Counted from the stretch's first letter, positions 29,078 through 40,050 are shown. The stretch is DNA of 64,000 bases from Symbiodinium microadriaticum (GCA_001939145.1 LSRX01000071.1:495462-559461), one strand, 5' to 3'. Notes: a model not told the origin generated them from the sequence alone. Translations and numbers: made by a program.

Positions 29078-29168
29078 ACCATAGGCTCCATAGTAGTTCC
29101 TTTTTGGGGTTACCTTCTAGGATCCTAAATACAAACCACAAGAAGGAGCTACTATGGAGCCTATGGGT
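29078..29168 (+). mobile_element. Family A foldback element
   Basis: ACCATAGGCTCCATAGTAG to CTACTATGGAGCCTATGGG, followed by TA. Confidence 0.85.
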
Positions 29169-29454
29169 AAGGCCACCTTCAAGGGATCCCAAAGGTTTTT
29201 TTTTCGATTGATCTTGTAGCGGATCCTGTAAGGGATCCTGTAAGATCCTCTAAGTGCTCGGTTAAAGCCCCAAACTACCTACCCATAGTTACTAGTTAGA
29301 GCAACTAGGGTACATGACCTTTAACCCTGAACCCGCTACGCCCTATAATTACCCCAAACCTGCAGCCCTAAACCTTAAATTGACGAACCCTGAACCCTCT
29401 ATGCCCTATACCCCAAACCTGCAGCTCTGAACCTTAAATTCGACGAAGCCTAAG

Positions 29455-29522
29455 CCGCGAAGGAGATGATCCCAGAGATGCAGGGCCTCTTCGTCCCCGC
29501 CTCAGGCGAACTCAAAGCCAGG
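29455..29522 (+). CDS. Exon with repeat-derived donor
   Basis: After an acceptor-like CCTAAG the frame reads AKEMIPEMQGLFVPASGE and LKAR, ending CCAGG|GTTTAGGG. C-rich units lie to the left and a clean G-rich run to the right. The product is unknown; texture is good. Confidence 0.45.
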
Positions 29523-30173
29523 GTTTAGGGTTTAGGGTTTAGGGTTTAGGGTCCTTGAGCCCTTGCGTGGCTCAGTGGTGTGGGTTTCGGGATTCACGCT
29601 CTAGATTTGGGCTTTAGGGCTTGGGTTTAGGGTTATATACAGTGTCCTGTCCTTAAACCATCAGTAGAGAAGCGTAAATAATAATGAGTTCAGGTAGTTA
29701 TAGACCCCTAGATTCAGGCAACTTAGCCAGAAGGGATAGCCGCATAGCCCGGGCTATGTACTGCTATAATACTTGCCACCTCAACTATTGAAGGATTCAA
29801 TTCCCATACACCCGAAAACCCTGAACCGAAGCCGCAGAGCCACGAACCATGGAGCCTCTAGAGCCTCTAACTCTTCAAAGCATTCTTGAACGAGCCTTGG
29901 AACTCAAACCCTACACCTACAGCCCTCAACAAAAAGAAACCTTGAACCGGAACCCAAGCACTAAGCCCTACTAAAGAGCCCTTCGAATGAACCTTCAAGG
30001 TGATCCCTAAACCCAGAGCCTTCAATCCCTCGACTCTAAACCTTTCAGGGTACCCCAAATCCCGATCCCTTCACTCCCTAAACCCCAAAACCCCCGAAGG
30101 GAACCCCAAAAGTATTAAAGCCGAAGATTCCCGAAACCCTAAGCCCTATATGAAGGGAACCCCATGTTGGCCA

Positions 30174-30291
30174 CCGCCCCCGGACTTCGGCGGGGAGTGC
30201 ATTGGTGACGACATGAACTGGAATGGCTCCAAGTCGCCACTTGTGGTGGTTCTCCACTGCTGTAGCGTTGGCCTCGACCGTTATCAATGGG
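30174..30291 (+). CDS. Exon-like island, unknown
   Basis: The plus strand reads PDFGGECIGDDMNWNGSK and SPLVVVLHCCSVGLDRYQW. The minus strand also has an open frame (MITVEANATAVENHHKW), so strand is uncertain; the plus frame looks better. The right flank is C-rich repeat, an exception to the usual layout. Confidence 0.35.
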
Positions 30292-30772
30292 GCCCTAAAC
30301 CCTAAACCCTAAACCCTAGCCCTGAACCCTTCTAAACCCCTATTATAAACCCTTATAAACCCCTATAAACTCTTATAGGGTTTACGGTACGGGGACGTTA
30401 TTATTGGGTCCTTAAGGGGTCTAGGGCCCTAACTATTAGTTCTTTTGAAGCATAGGCTTAGTTTTGAAAGCATGGCCATGCGTGCCCCAGCACGGTCTTA
30501 AGTCTCGAAGCCTCCACGCCCTAAACCCTAAACCGAAAACTTAATAGGGAACCCCAAATTCCACCCAAAGCCTACACGTCCTAAACCCTAAGCCCTCTTA
30601 AGGGGAACTCCGAATACCAGAAGCCTTCGCTCCCCAACGGTCCCTAACCCATAAACCCTTAAGGAAACCCCTAAACCCCCCAAAAAAAGCCTTCAGTCCC
30701 TGAACCTGCAACCGTCAGCCTTGAAAGGAGCCCTAACGTTTTCCCTGTCACTCCCTAAAACACCCAAAGTCC

Positions 30773-30878
30773 TACCGTTGATGGTATAAATCCTGCATGA
30801 CCTTAAGGACCCTAAACTATGGGAATTATGGTATATTCCTTATTATGGGTAATGCAGGTTTTATATGATCAACCGTAG
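30773..30878 (-). mobile_element. Family B foldback element
   Basis: TACCGTTGATGGTATAAATCC to TTTTATATGATCAACCGTA. Confidence 0.85.
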
Positions 30879-31219
30879 GTAGTGTTAGGGAGACCCCTGA
30901 AATGGAGATTCTTCTTCAGCCTACTTCTGGCGCTCTTCAAGTAAGGACCGTATTGAGAAGATCTATATCCCCAAGGGTCCCCCCGAATCCTATCTCCTAC
31001 GAAGGAGCCTCGAATCACAAGGCTTCGCAACCTAAACCCTAAGCCCGAGACCCGGAAGGGAACCTGTCATACCAAAGCTTTCACACTTCACTCACTCCCC
31101 AAAACCCTAAGCCCCTGAAGGGCTCCCTGAAGGATTCCTTGAATTAAGGGCATCTTTAAGGGTTTAGGTTTTAGGGCTCCTTTAAGGGTTCCTTTAAGGG
31201 AACCCTAGAGATCCCACAG

Positions 31220-31307
31220 CCTTCGGTCCGAGGATGCCACGTTCCGAAAGATTTACACCCGCGACCGCCGGGGTGCTCCCATCGCAGATCGTTTTCACGT
31301 CCAGCAG
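31220..31307 (+). CDS. Exon-like island, unknown
   Basis: After an acceptor-like CCCACAG the frame reads LRSEDATFRKIYTRDRR, GAPIADRFHVQQ and VYRS. A donor-like CAGCAG|GTCTAT would end it at 31307. Coding texture is strong, rich in charged residues. I do not recognise the domain. Confidence 0.45.
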
Positions 31308-31349
31308 GTCTATCGAAGCTTATCTTCATTCATGGGGGGCTTAAGCTTA

Positions 31350-31436
31350 TTGTCCGAAGGACCCAATACTAAAGGTACTTGGGTTTAAGATAGTAGCTAT
31401 GGTATATGATTATTAATAAGTACTTGGACCCTTAAG
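31350..31436 (+). mobile_element. Family D element
   Basis: AAGGTACTTGGGTTTAAGATAG to GTACTTGGACCCTTAAGG. Confidence 0.6.
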
Positions 31437-31962
31437 GTTTAGGGTTTAGGACTCCGGTGAATAAAATTCCGCTGCTGTTTAATCACCTTTAATGTTAAGG
31501 ATCCTCTTGTAAACCCTAAGCCCTAAAAGAAGCCATGTAACCAAGAAGGAGCTGCGTTGACGAGCAGACGCAGGTTTGTGTTGTCGGATTTAGCGTTTGG
31601 GGCCAGGGTGGTATAGTTCAGGATTTAGGGTTTATAATTTCCGAGATTCTCTATTACCCTCGTCGGGCAGGTTCCAGAGCAACAGTGTTAGCTTCAGAGG
31701 TTTGTTCTGGCTGCTTCTATAAGTTGTCCAGATTGTTTGGGGTTCTTCTTAGGTCCGCGCCGGTCGTATTCAGAAGTGAAGGGGCACAGCCCGAACCCAA
31801 AAACCATAGTCCGAACCTCAAAATCACAGTCCTAGTGCCCTAGGCCCTAAACCCTAACACCCTAAACCCTAATACCATATGCCCTAAACCCTAAACCCTA
31901 ATACCCTACAGGCTCTAAAGTCATAGTCCGAAATGCTAAGGCCCTGATCTCCATCCGCCCCA

Positions 31963-32099
31963 TGGGTAGTTATCTCAATTAGGGCCCCTATTTGGGTCCC
32001 AAATATAGGGGTTGGGTTTAGGGTTTAGGGTTTAGGGTTTAGTACGCCACCCCTGTAAAAAGGACCCTAGAAGGGACCCCATTTTGGAGAACTATCCAC
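31963..32099 (+). mobile_element. Family C element with internal telomere-like repeat
   Basis: C arms (GGTAGTTATCTCAATTAGGG, GGACCCCATTTTGGAGAACT) enclose the usual centre ATATAG...TACGCCACC. The centre is split by about 33 bp of GGGTTGGG plus TTTAGGG units (about 32008-32042). Confidence 0.8.
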
Positions 32100-32185
32100 A
32101 ATGCTCCGTTGGCGCTGCCCAGGTGTACTCAACGACCAGGCCCGGTGTACATGGAAATGGCCCGAAATGATGTCAATACAGGGAC

Positions 32186-32266
32186 ACCCATAGGGTTCCT
32201 TCTTGGGATTACCTCATAGGACTCTAAATATAAACCATCAAAAGGAACTACTTAGGGGCCCATGGA
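32186..32266 (+). mobile_element. Family A element, left arm shortened
   Basis: The left arm lacks the CTCCATAGTAG part; the right arm GGAACTACTTAGGGGCCCAT is intact. Confidence 0.7.
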
Positions 32267-32368
32267 TAGTTCTTTAGATTGGGGTCCCGTTTCAAGGTCT
32301 GTTGTTTTGCAAGGGTGCCGTATTGCAATGGGGACCTAAAAAGGAAGCCCAACTTAGAGAACTATATA
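32265..32368 (-). mobile_element. Family C element abutting family A
   Basis: TAGTTCTTTAGATTGGGGTC to GCCCAACTTAGAGAACTATA, reverse orientation, starting at the last bases of the A element. Confidence 0.7.
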
Positions 32369-32845
32369 CCCATATGCAGTGCTATTTTTCAAGGCTCCTC
32401 GCTATCATCATCGCATATTATGCCACCGAACCAAAATTCTGCTTGCCAACACCCCTAGACTAAACCCTCGACCCTGAACCCTTACAGGGCCCTTGCAAGG
32501 AACCCTGGAAAGGACCCTATTCTAATTGTTCAGGCCTCTGTATGAAGGGTTTGTGGGCTGTAGGATGTCAATCATCAGAGGTTTAGGGTTTAGGGGCCCT
32601 AAACCCCTAAACCCCTAAACCCTACACAGAAAACCCGTAAACCCCTAAACCCTGTGGTAGGTTTCTGGTTTACCCATCTTTTGGATGCTGTTCACATCGG
32701 TTGTTGGAGCTGCCTGGGTTTCCTGATGTTTAGGGTTTGGGCTTTAGAGTTTTGGGTTTCGGGTTTTGTTTTTTAGGGTTCAGGTATTAAGGGTTTAGGT
32801 TTTATAGTTTAGGGTTTATGGTTTAGAGGTTTAGGTTTTAAGGTT

Positions 32846-32929
32846 TACCTAGACCCCAAATAGCCTACCTTTCAAGGACTTATACAAGGCAACCATAATA
32901 TGGAACCTTAAAAGGCAGGGTCCAGGTAG
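32846..32929 (+). mobile_element. Family O foldback element
   Basis: TACCTAGACCCC to GGGTCCAGGTA, inner CCTACCTTTCAAGG. Confidence 0.6.
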
Positions 32930-33171
32930 GGTTTGGGGTTCTCGATGCTTGGGGAATTGTGGATGATCAGGAGCTTACTCGTACTGCTTCGGTGATATAG
33001 TTCTGAATCATTCGCCCCCTGAAGGTCTGGCGCGAGTACGAGAGGCTGCAGAGGGACTGGTGATGCATGCTGGTAGTCGGTCGACAACAAATTACAGCTT
33101 AGAGTGTAATTTAATGCAGGGCATGTCGAGATGAATTCATAGCTCCTTGAGGCTGGCTTGCTGTTTGACAT
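32908..33171 (-). CDS. Weak ORF, minus strand
   Basis: It reads MSNSKPASRSYEFISTCP and LQPLVLAPDLQGANDSEL and then runs into the family O element. Possible exon; no other support. Confidence 0.2.
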   Translation of the reverse strand: MSNSKPASRSYEFISTCPALNYTLSCNLLSTDYQHASPVPLQPLVLAPDLQGANDSELYHRSSTSKLLIIHNSPSIENPKPYLDPAF

Positions 33172-33680
33172 TCGGTCTGCTGTTTGGGTAGGGTGGCTGT
33201 CTTCACGACCCCTTCCTCAAAGCAAGTCGAAAAAGCAAAGAATACGCGGTTTAGGGTTCAGGGTTTAGGGTTTGGGGTTAAGAGTTTAGGGTTTTGGGAA
33301 TCAAGGTGGTTCAGGATTAAGGGTATGTGGGGATCTTCAACACTTCCTCCTGGAGCCCGAATTCCTTAAGACTGTCGGAGCTTTACTTAGGGCTTTTTCA
33401 GGACCTTGAGCTTAAACATGCGAAACCCATAACCCTTGAAAGGAAGACGCCCTTTACAAAGCCCTTCAAGGAAATCTCTGTGAACCCCTGGCTAAACCTT
33501 GGCCGTAACCCTCTAAACTTTATCAAAAAAGCACATCCTGCGGCACTGAGGGCGTCTCAAATTTCTCTCCAGCTTGTAACAACCCCAGCACGACCCTGCA
33601 CCCCTTCGCAAACCCTAAACCCTGAACCCTAAAGCCCCTACCCTCCAACCCCAACACCAGAAGCCCTCTAGCCCAAGCCT

Positions 33681-33774
33681 TACCCTGGACCCTAAATAAC
33701 CTACCGCGTTAGGGTTCCTTATTAGGATCTCGTGGTATAAAGTTCCTACAACGTAGGTCTTATGGGTCCAGGTA
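33681..33774 (+). mobile_element. Family O foldback element
   Basis: TACCCTGGACCC to GGGTCCAGGTA. Confidence 0.6.
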
Positions 33775-33870
33775 AAGCTTAAGATTTGAAAGCCCTAAAT
33801 CGAAGCCCAAAACCCAAAGCCCCAAACCCTAAACCGGCTTGGGTTCAGGGTTTAGGGTCTTTCCTGCCAG

Positions 33871-33937
33871 TCATCGCGAGAAGATCCGGCTGCTCCGCTG
33901 GAACTGCGACGCCCTCGACCGGCAAATCCCAGGCGGT
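33871..33937 (+). CDS. Exon with canonical splice signals
   Basis: The acceptor TTTCCTGCCAG has a good pyrimidine stretch. The frame reads HREKIRLLRWNCDALDRQ and IPGG, ending at GTGAGG (33938) or two bases earlier. The product is unknown. Both flanks are G-rich repeat, an exception to the layout rule. Confidence 0.5.
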
Positions 33938-34015
33938 GTGAGGGTTTCGGGCTTCCAGGTTGAAAGACATAGGGCTGTTGGGTTTAGGGTTTAGGGTTTA
34001 GGGTTTAGGGGGATC

Positions 34016-34186
34016 CAAAAACCTAGTGTTCTAGGGGTTATAATATTTATAAATACCTTAAAGAAGGGGTCATAACCTGCTGGCTCCATCAATATACGGT
34101 GTACCTGGGGATCCATAAGCCTACTGTTTTAGTTGTTATACCTGAAAATTAAGGGGTCATAACCTGCTAATTTTGTAGGGTTTGGG
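34016..34186 (+). mobile_element. Family L element
   Basis: AAGGGGTCATAACCTGCT occurs twice in the element, with GGGGATCCATAAGCCTACTG between; relatives at 7.5 and 55.8 kb. Confidence 0.5.
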
Positions 34187-34514
34187 GGTACAGGTAGGGC
34201 TTAGACCGCTCCGGAGGTTAGTTGAAGGCTCAGGGTTGTCAGTGGCTTTCTGGGTTTGTTTTAAAGTTTTGTTTGTAGGATGTTTTTTTTGCAGTTTTGC
34301 GGTTGAGGACAACTTTTTAGGTATCCAAAAAGCTTCACCGCTCGTACCCCAAGATCCTTCTTTTCCGGAATATACTGTAAGTTCTGGTAGGCCCTTGTAT
34401 AATGTAAGGGGGATACTTGACAGCAAAATTCACTCAGGTGGTTAAAGGAGTAGACCTAAAACTATGGTAGAATCCTTGATATGGTGTAGGGGTTATGCCA
34501 GCATACCACAGTTA

Positions 34515-34597
34515 CTTAGTACGTAGTAGGCTAGGTAACTTTTAATTGTTTTGGTGTTCTATAAACCCAATATAATTGACCTTTGGTTCCCCGACGA
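34515..34597 (+). mobile_element. Family P element
   Basis: ACGTAGTAGGCTAGGTAACTT to TTGACCTTTGGTTCCCC. Confidence 0.5.
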
Positions 34598-34714
34598 TAC
34601 TCGACAAGTAAGCCGAAAAATGCCTAACCCTAAACCACCCCAAACCTTTAAACCCTAAACGTTCAATCCTAACCCCCCAAACTAAAAACCCGAATCCACA
34701 GTATACCACAATGA

Positions 34715-34826
34715 ACCCTAAGGGTCCAAAGGACCCATTAATAAGGTACTTTGGTTGCAGATAGTAGTCATCTAGGCCAATATTTGGGGGAGTATATGAT
34801 TATTGGGCACTTGGACCCTTAGGGTA
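34715..34826 (+). mobile_element. Family D foldback element
   Basis: AACCCTAAGGGTCCAAAGG to GCACTTGGACCCTTAGGGTA. Confidence 0.85.
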
Positions 34827-34940
34827 AGGGGTCGTGGCAGATCGGGCTCTGGTAGTGTTGCAGTGTGTGTTCTGCCTAAACCCTAAACCCTAAACCCTAA
34901 GGCTTGTATTCTCGGTTTTTCAGCGATACAGTCAGGGTTT

Positions 34941-35032
34941 CACATAGGCTCCATAGTAGTTCCTTTTTGGGATTACCTTATAGGATCTTAAGTACAAGCC
35001 ACAAAAAGGAACTACTATGCTGCCTATGGGTA
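34941..35032 (+). mobile_element. Family A foldback element
   Basis: CACATAGGCTCCATAGTAG to AACTACTATGCTGCCTATGG. Confidence 0.85.
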
Positions 35033-35245
35033 GGGCCTTTGGGGCTTTCGGGTGTCTGGTTTAGGGTTTCTAGGGCTCAGGGCTGTAGTAGGGTCTAATG
35101 TTTTAGGCCTGTTTCTGCAGCTGAACAATAGGATGCGGGTTGCCCTTACTCTTAAGGTCGGCACCATCACGGCTGTCTCTTTACTAGTGGCATCACCAGG
35201 TCCAACAATTCGAAACATCCCGCCAAGGTTGCTTAGGGCTGTAGC

Positions 35246-35343
35246 TTTACCCTTAGCATCAAAATAGCCCAAAAGCCTTACATAATAGGGTCTTTGGGCC
35301 GAACAGCCTTCAAATATGAGTCCTTCCAGGGTAAGGGTTAATC
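35246..35343 (+). mobile_element. Family T repeat
   Basis: CTTTACCCTTAGCATCAAAA, then GCCCAAAAGCCTTA, then CCTTCAAATATGAGTCCTTC and AGGGTAAGGG; second copy at 62.76 kb. Confidence 0.6.
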
Positions 35344-35599
35344 ACAGGAATGGTAAAGCGTAGCTTCGATCCGACCGGACGAACACAGCCAGCAACACCC
35401 CGTATCATCTGCCAGGGCCCTCCAGAAAAGAACCCTTACAGAACCCTGCGCAACACACAAAACCCTCCACACATCCTGCAGGCCTCAAAAAGCCACCACT
35501 ATAAACCTTTTGAGCCCTATAAACCTACCCTATAAACCCTGTAAACCTTATAAACCCTATAAGGCCTATAACTAAACCCCAAAACCACAAAAAATCCCT

Positions 35600-36400
35600 A
35601 ACGCGCTAAATCGTAGCCCGGTAACCCGAAGTCTTCGGACGAAGCACCCTTTGTGTGACTTCGGGAGGTGGTCCTGCAACGTGCCTTTGATGCAAGGCAG
35701 GGACTAGAGAGATAGATTTGGTGAGGTGACGGTTTAGGGTTTAGGGTTTAGGGGCTTTGTAAGGTTTTACATGGAGGGTTTACGGTTTAGGGTTCAGGGT
35801 TTAGGGGGTTTGTGTAAGGTTTTGCATAGAGGGTTGCAGACCGAGTTGCTGACGAATGGCATTTCGAAGACTCAGATTAGCTCAGTTTCACAGGTTGCGG
35901 TCTTCTGAACGTATTGTGTGCTGTTTAGGGCTTAGGGTTTAGGGTGTAGGGTTTAGGATATAGGGTTTAGGGTTTAGGGTTCTGTTTTGTTTGTCTGGGA
36001 TTCCTTCGTGAAGGTGTCCTAGCCCTTAGTACTCTAACCCAGAGATGGAACTGCATGTAGGAGGTTCGTTAATTTACAGCATCCTGGTCCAAGACCCTCA
36101 TTCAACCCTGCACCCTGAAGGAACCCATTCTAAATCCTGTGCAGACACCATGCCAAACTCTTTTTTATTTAACAGCGGAGCTAAACACCCATTCCCCAAC
36201 GTTAATGTAGACCCCTGGCCCCGGATGAATAAAAACCACCCTGTCCTGCAGGCCGTCTAGAGGAGGGACAGAACGCTGGAACCTAAACCCCCGCTTGCGG
36301 ACACTACTGTATAATGTACAGCAATCATCAGCCTCCGTTGAGATCATAATCTTAAGAATAGCTATCATAACAGAAATGAAAGCGATGATGGCGTGAATAG
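35600..36400. other. No confident gene
   Basis: Unique sequence at 35.61-35.71 kb could hold a short exon (RSLRTKHPLCDFGRW in one frame). G-rich runs lie at 35.73-35.83 and 35.93-35.98. Opposed weak frames at 36.05-36.37 are not called. Confidence 0.3.
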
Positions 36401-36401
36401 T

Positions 36402-36482
36402 AGGGGCCCAAGTACCGAATAAGCATATACTCCCCCAAACACTACCCTACAAAAATACTACCCAAAACCCAAGTACCTCATT
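36402..36482 (-). mobile_element. Family D element, one end lost
   Basis: GGGCCCAAGTACCGAATAAG then CATATACTCCCCCAAACACT and CCCAAGTACCTCATTA. Confidence 0.6.
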
Positions 36483-36734
36483 ACCAGCTCTTGTGAGCCC
36501 TTAAAACCCTAGCCAAACCTGTCAAAGCCCCAGTTATTGAGACCTTTGGACATTCAGGGTCACCCAGTGAACCTATTGCGTCGTTTGCATGCTTAGGGTC
36601 AGCCTAAGCCCTATAAAAAAACACTAAAACCCCAAGCCCAAAGCCCTAAAGCCTAAATCCCTAAACCCTGGCCTAACCCCTAAACCCTCAACCCTAATGA
36701 CTGTATTGGATCCTTAACCCTTGGGTCATCCTCT

Positions 36735-36803
36735 ACTTCGACCAAGGCACGCCTTCTGCGAGTCGCTTCGGCGGTTGGGGCGAAGCTTGGGCCCCCGTTT
36801 CGG
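36735..36803 (+). CDS. Exon-like island with repeat-derived donor
   Basis: Open frame TSTKARLLRVASAVGAKL then GPPFR, ending CGG|GTTTAGGGG. C-rich units lie to the left and a long G-rich block to the right. Unknown product. Confidence 0.35.
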
Positions 36804-36905
36804 GTTTAGGGGTTTGGGGTTTAGGGGTTTGGGGTTTAGGGGTTTAGGGTTAGGGTTAGGAGTTAAGGAGTTTAGGGTTTAAGGTTTATAGGGTTTAGAG
36901 TATAG
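36804..36905 (+). repeat. G-rich telomere-like block
   Basis: GTTTAGGGGTTTGGGG type units directly after the island. Confidence 0.85.
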
Positions 36906-37014
36906 GGGCGCGTCCTCTTGGAGTTTAGGGCTTTATAGAGTTTTAGGGCTTAATTTCCTCGAGAGCCCAAATTAGGCTTTTGGGGCTTGAGAGCATGTAG
37001 CATGCTTTAGGGTT

Positions 37015-37122
37015 GAGTACCCTAATGCTCATGGGCCCTCAAACTGAAAGAGCAACCAGAACCCAGGGTCCCAACTAGGAGGTACCGGGCCCTGTTTCGG
37101 AGGTTCCTTAGAGTCTTAAGGT
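37015..37122 (+). repeat. Family V repeat, copy 2
   Basis: Reverse of 837-946; shares CCAACTAGGAGGTACCGGG and GCTCATGGGCCCTC. Confidence 0.6.
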
Positions 37123-37388
37123 GAGTAAAAGGTGTTTTCAGAGGGTTCAGGGAGCCGACTCTTGGTCGAGGCATCTAGGGATTCCGAAAAGAGGGGACCC
37201 TAATATAGTACCCTAAATTCTGGGATCCCAGATTTGCTCTAACATTCCCTTATGTGGGTCCCAGAGATCATAGTATAGCACAATCTCCCCCCACACCGTA
37301 TTCTTGTTATCAAGGCCCCTTTTGCCAGTTCAAGGCGTCGCATCTCTAAACCCCATATTACTGAAAATAAGGGATATACCTGAAATTC

Positions 37389-37452
37389 TAGTAGGATCCT
37401 CCCTAAAATGATCTAAAGTCTAGCTAGTCCTTGACTCACGGATTTTGAAAGG
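37389..37452 (+). repeat. Family S repeat
   Basis: TAGGATCCTCCCTAAA and GGATTTTGAAAGGTCTG are shared with 38217-38273. Confidence 0.55.
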
Positions 37453-37598
37453 TCTGGGCCCCGGGAACACCTACGACCTACGACCATGAAAAAAGCCCAA
37501 TTGGCAAAATCTTGGGTATGTGGGTCTCTTAAGGCAACATCGGAGCTTCAAGAATCGTTGACATGCTCAATCCTCGGGGTTCTCTCTTGCCTCTACAG

Positions 37599-37726
37599 TA
37601 CTTGGAGGCCCAGGGGACTTCGTAAGTAGGTTATAAGTAGAGTCATAAATACCCTAAATGGAGTTACCCTATATAATTATAACCCTACTTGCACCCGACT
37701 TACTAAGTCCCCTGGGCCTCCAAGTA
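37599..37726 (+). mobile_element. Family E foldback element (best copy)
   Basis: TACTTGGAGGCCCAGGGGAC to CCCCTGGGCCTCCAAGTA, TA at each end, 128 bp. Confidence 0.9.
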
Positions 37727-38216
37727 GAGTCCACCCGGTTTCGGAAGAGCCGGTAGTCCAAATATACACGCCTCTGGATTGGGTCGGTCGAAGGCGTATA
37801 CAGGGTTCGGGGCGTAAGGTTCCCTTTAAGGTTGCCCGTCCTCACGGTTGGGCGAGCGCGAGCCTTAAACCCGAATAAACGCCCTAAACCCCTAAACTAA
37901 ACCCCGCTAAACTCCAAACCCCCTAAAGCCTTAACCCTAAGGCTTTTCAGGATTAAGAGGCTTAGCAAGAAAGGTTGGCTTAAGATCGGGGTCTGAGTAT
38001 TTTGGTATACTATTATTCAGGGTTCTTTGTTGTTTTTGACTACGCTGGTAGAGGTTGCTGATTATATTTGTACCTAGCTGCACTGCTAGATACCTGAAGT
38101 CCGGTTCCAAGGATCAAGGCCCCTACAGTATGGGTGTCCTGGTTCTGTTTGCTGGGTTTCCTGAGCCCGTGAGATTCGAACTACAGCCTTTTTGGGCCTG
38201 CCGGTATCGACTTCCT

Positions 38217-38273
38217 GAAATTATACTAGGATCCTCCCTAAATTGTCCTTGACTAAGGGATTTTGAAAGGTCT
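38217..38273 (+). repeat. Family S repeat
   Basis: TAGGATCCTCCCTAAATTG, then CTTGACTAAGG and ATTTTGAAAGGTCTG. Confidence 0.55.
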
Positions 38274-38463
38274 GCCGCTTCCGACTGTTGGGGAGCAGGC
38301 TTTCGCATGTCCTCCAAGTCCATGGCATGTCCTCCACGCCCATCTCTGCCCAAGTAGCGGAAGACACCGCAAGGAGGGTCGACATTCCCTCAATCACGCG
38401 GTTCATTTTTTTCTGGTTGGTTTCGGAGGCATCAATGGTACATCCGAGACCAGCAGAAGACAA
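38274..38463 (-). CDS. Exon-like ORF, minus strand, unknown
   Basis: It reads MSSAGLGCTIDASETNQK, MNRVIEGMSTLLAVSSAT, WAEMGVEDMPWTWRTCES and LLPNSRKR, then enters the family S repeat. Composition is protein-like, with an ATG at the start. The plus-strand frames over the same bases look poorer. Possible domain unknown. Confidence 0.4.
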
Positions 38464-38762
38464 AAATTAGAAACTGTAGTGTTGGGCATCCTTCATGTGG
38501 GGAAAGATCCTGGCGTGCACAAGAGAACTAAAGCCTGAATCTCCAGCGGGTTGACGTCGCAGGTTCGGGCATCCGGCAGCTGTTTGAGGTTTCCTATCCG
38601 CAAACCCTTCAACCCCACATACCGATAGCAGGGGCTCCTTTTAATTGCGATATCCATATAGAAAAAGCGGGATTGGGCTCAGGGCCTTGGGCATTTCAGA
38701 GCAGCTTTTACCATGGCCTCCTTCGCTGCGCCACCGCCATACTGCAGCCGTGCACCCAGCAT

Positions 38763-38883
38763 CCCCAGAGAACCGAATACCCCTTAATTAAGGGATATAT
38801 ACCTGAAGTCATAATATATTATTGTAAGGCTCCTATAGTTTAAGGCATATTCCTTAACCAAGGGGTATTGGGTTCTCCGGGTC
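38763..38883 (+). mobile_element. Family J foldback element
   Basis: CCCCAGAGAACCGAATACCC to GGGTATTGGGTTCTCCGGG. Confidence 0.75.
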
Positions 38884-38952
38884 CAGGGTTTGGGGAGTCC
38901 GAGTTTCGAGATGAAACTTCATCCAACTGCTCCGACATGCCAGAAACCCTGA

Positions 38953-39062
38953 TACTGTTGATGAATAAATCCTTAGCATGACCTTATAAGGACCCTAAGC
39001 TCTGGGTATTATGGTATATTCCTTATTATGGGGTAATGCAGGGTTTATATCATCAACCGTGG
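38953..39062 (-). mobile_element. Family B foldback element
   Basis: TACTGTTGATGAATAAATCC to GGTTTATATCATCAACCG; right TA changed to TG. Confidence 0.85.
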
Positions 39063-39149
39063 TAATGTAGGGGCTGAAAAATGCGTAGTATCATGCATTA
39101 CGCCTCCCTGCGAGGTTCGCTATACTGACATTCTACAGGACATAGAGCT

Positions 39150-39650
39150 TATTACGTAATTTAGGGTTTAGGGTTCAGGGTTTAGGGTAAGTAGTTACGT
39201 GCTCTGGCTGTCTGATCATAGGGTCGGTCTATGAAGAGAACCTCCTCTTTTAGGGCTTATAGGGTCTATAGGGTTTACAGGGTTTAGGGTTTAGAGCTTA
39301 TAGGGTTTAGGGCTTTTAGGGCTTATAAAGGCTTACAGGGTTTAGGGTTTAGGGGCTACCTGGAGTATGAGGGAAACCCGTCTTTGAAGAGAACCTACTT
39401 TGAGCTATTCGGAATCTTAGGGGAAAGGGGGTATAGAGATTTAGGAGTTTAGGATTTACGGAATTAGAGTTTAGGGTTTAGGACTATTTAGGACGCCGAG
39501 TTTTGGGAAGCCGCCTTCTCTGACTCTGCATCTTTGCTCCCCCTGGTGCGTTTGGGTTTTAAGTTCTTGGGGAGCCCCGGGAACCGCGGAAGCAGGATTC
39601 AGGGTTTAGGGTTTAGGATCTAGGGTCCAGGGCTTGCCGTGGAATCGGGC
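39150..39650 (+). repeat. G-rich repeat with unassigned islands
   Basis: TTTAGGG and GCTTATAGGG units. A short island near 39.51-39.56 kb reads EAAFSDSASLLPLVRLG but is unsupported otherwise. Confidence 0.5.
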
Positions 39651-39657
39651 TTAGGCG

Positions 39658-39873
39658 ATGGTGTCTTGCGACCTGTGCATCGTCCTAGGGCGACGTGCCA
39701 TCGAAGGCGGCCAAGCCACCGAAACCTTCGCGTTCGACGTGTACCTGGCACAGACAGACATGATCCACTTGCACAACACTTGCGGCAGCAACAAGAAGTT
39801 GCCGAAGGAGTCGCGAGCAGTCAGACAGGCATGCAGATGCCGAGAGATTGCAAACATTGTGTGTGCATGCTGA
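39658..39873 (+). CDS. Cysteine-containing small ORF, 71 codons
   Basis: From ATG at 39658 it reads MVSCDLCIVLGRRAIEGG, ATETFAFDVYLAQTDMIH, HNTCGSNKKLPKESRAV and CRCREIANIVCAC, then TGA. The GC-rich third positions and mixed composition look coding. Seven Cys residues, including CDLC, CRC and CAC, could bind metal, but spacing does not match a finger I know. The overlapping frame from 39639 (ESGLGDGVLRPVHRPR) is Arg/Pro-rich and is probably a shadow. G-rich repeat lies to the left. Confidence 0.45.
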   Translation: MVSCDLCIVLGRRAIEGGQATETFAFDVYLAQTDMIHLHNTCGSNKKLPKESRAVRQACRCREIANIVCAC

Positions 39874-40050
39874 CCATGAAACTGTCTTCAGAACCCATTG
39901 CTTTTGGGGTTTTGGCCTGGTGCAGGGCAGGGCAGGGAGGGCAAGGGGGGAGGGGCTTGGGCGATATTTTGGCCAAGCCCGCCCTCAGACCGCAGCTCCC
40001 TCCAACCGCTCCAGGGGCTTGGGGTTTAGGGTTTAGGGGTTTAGGGTAAT

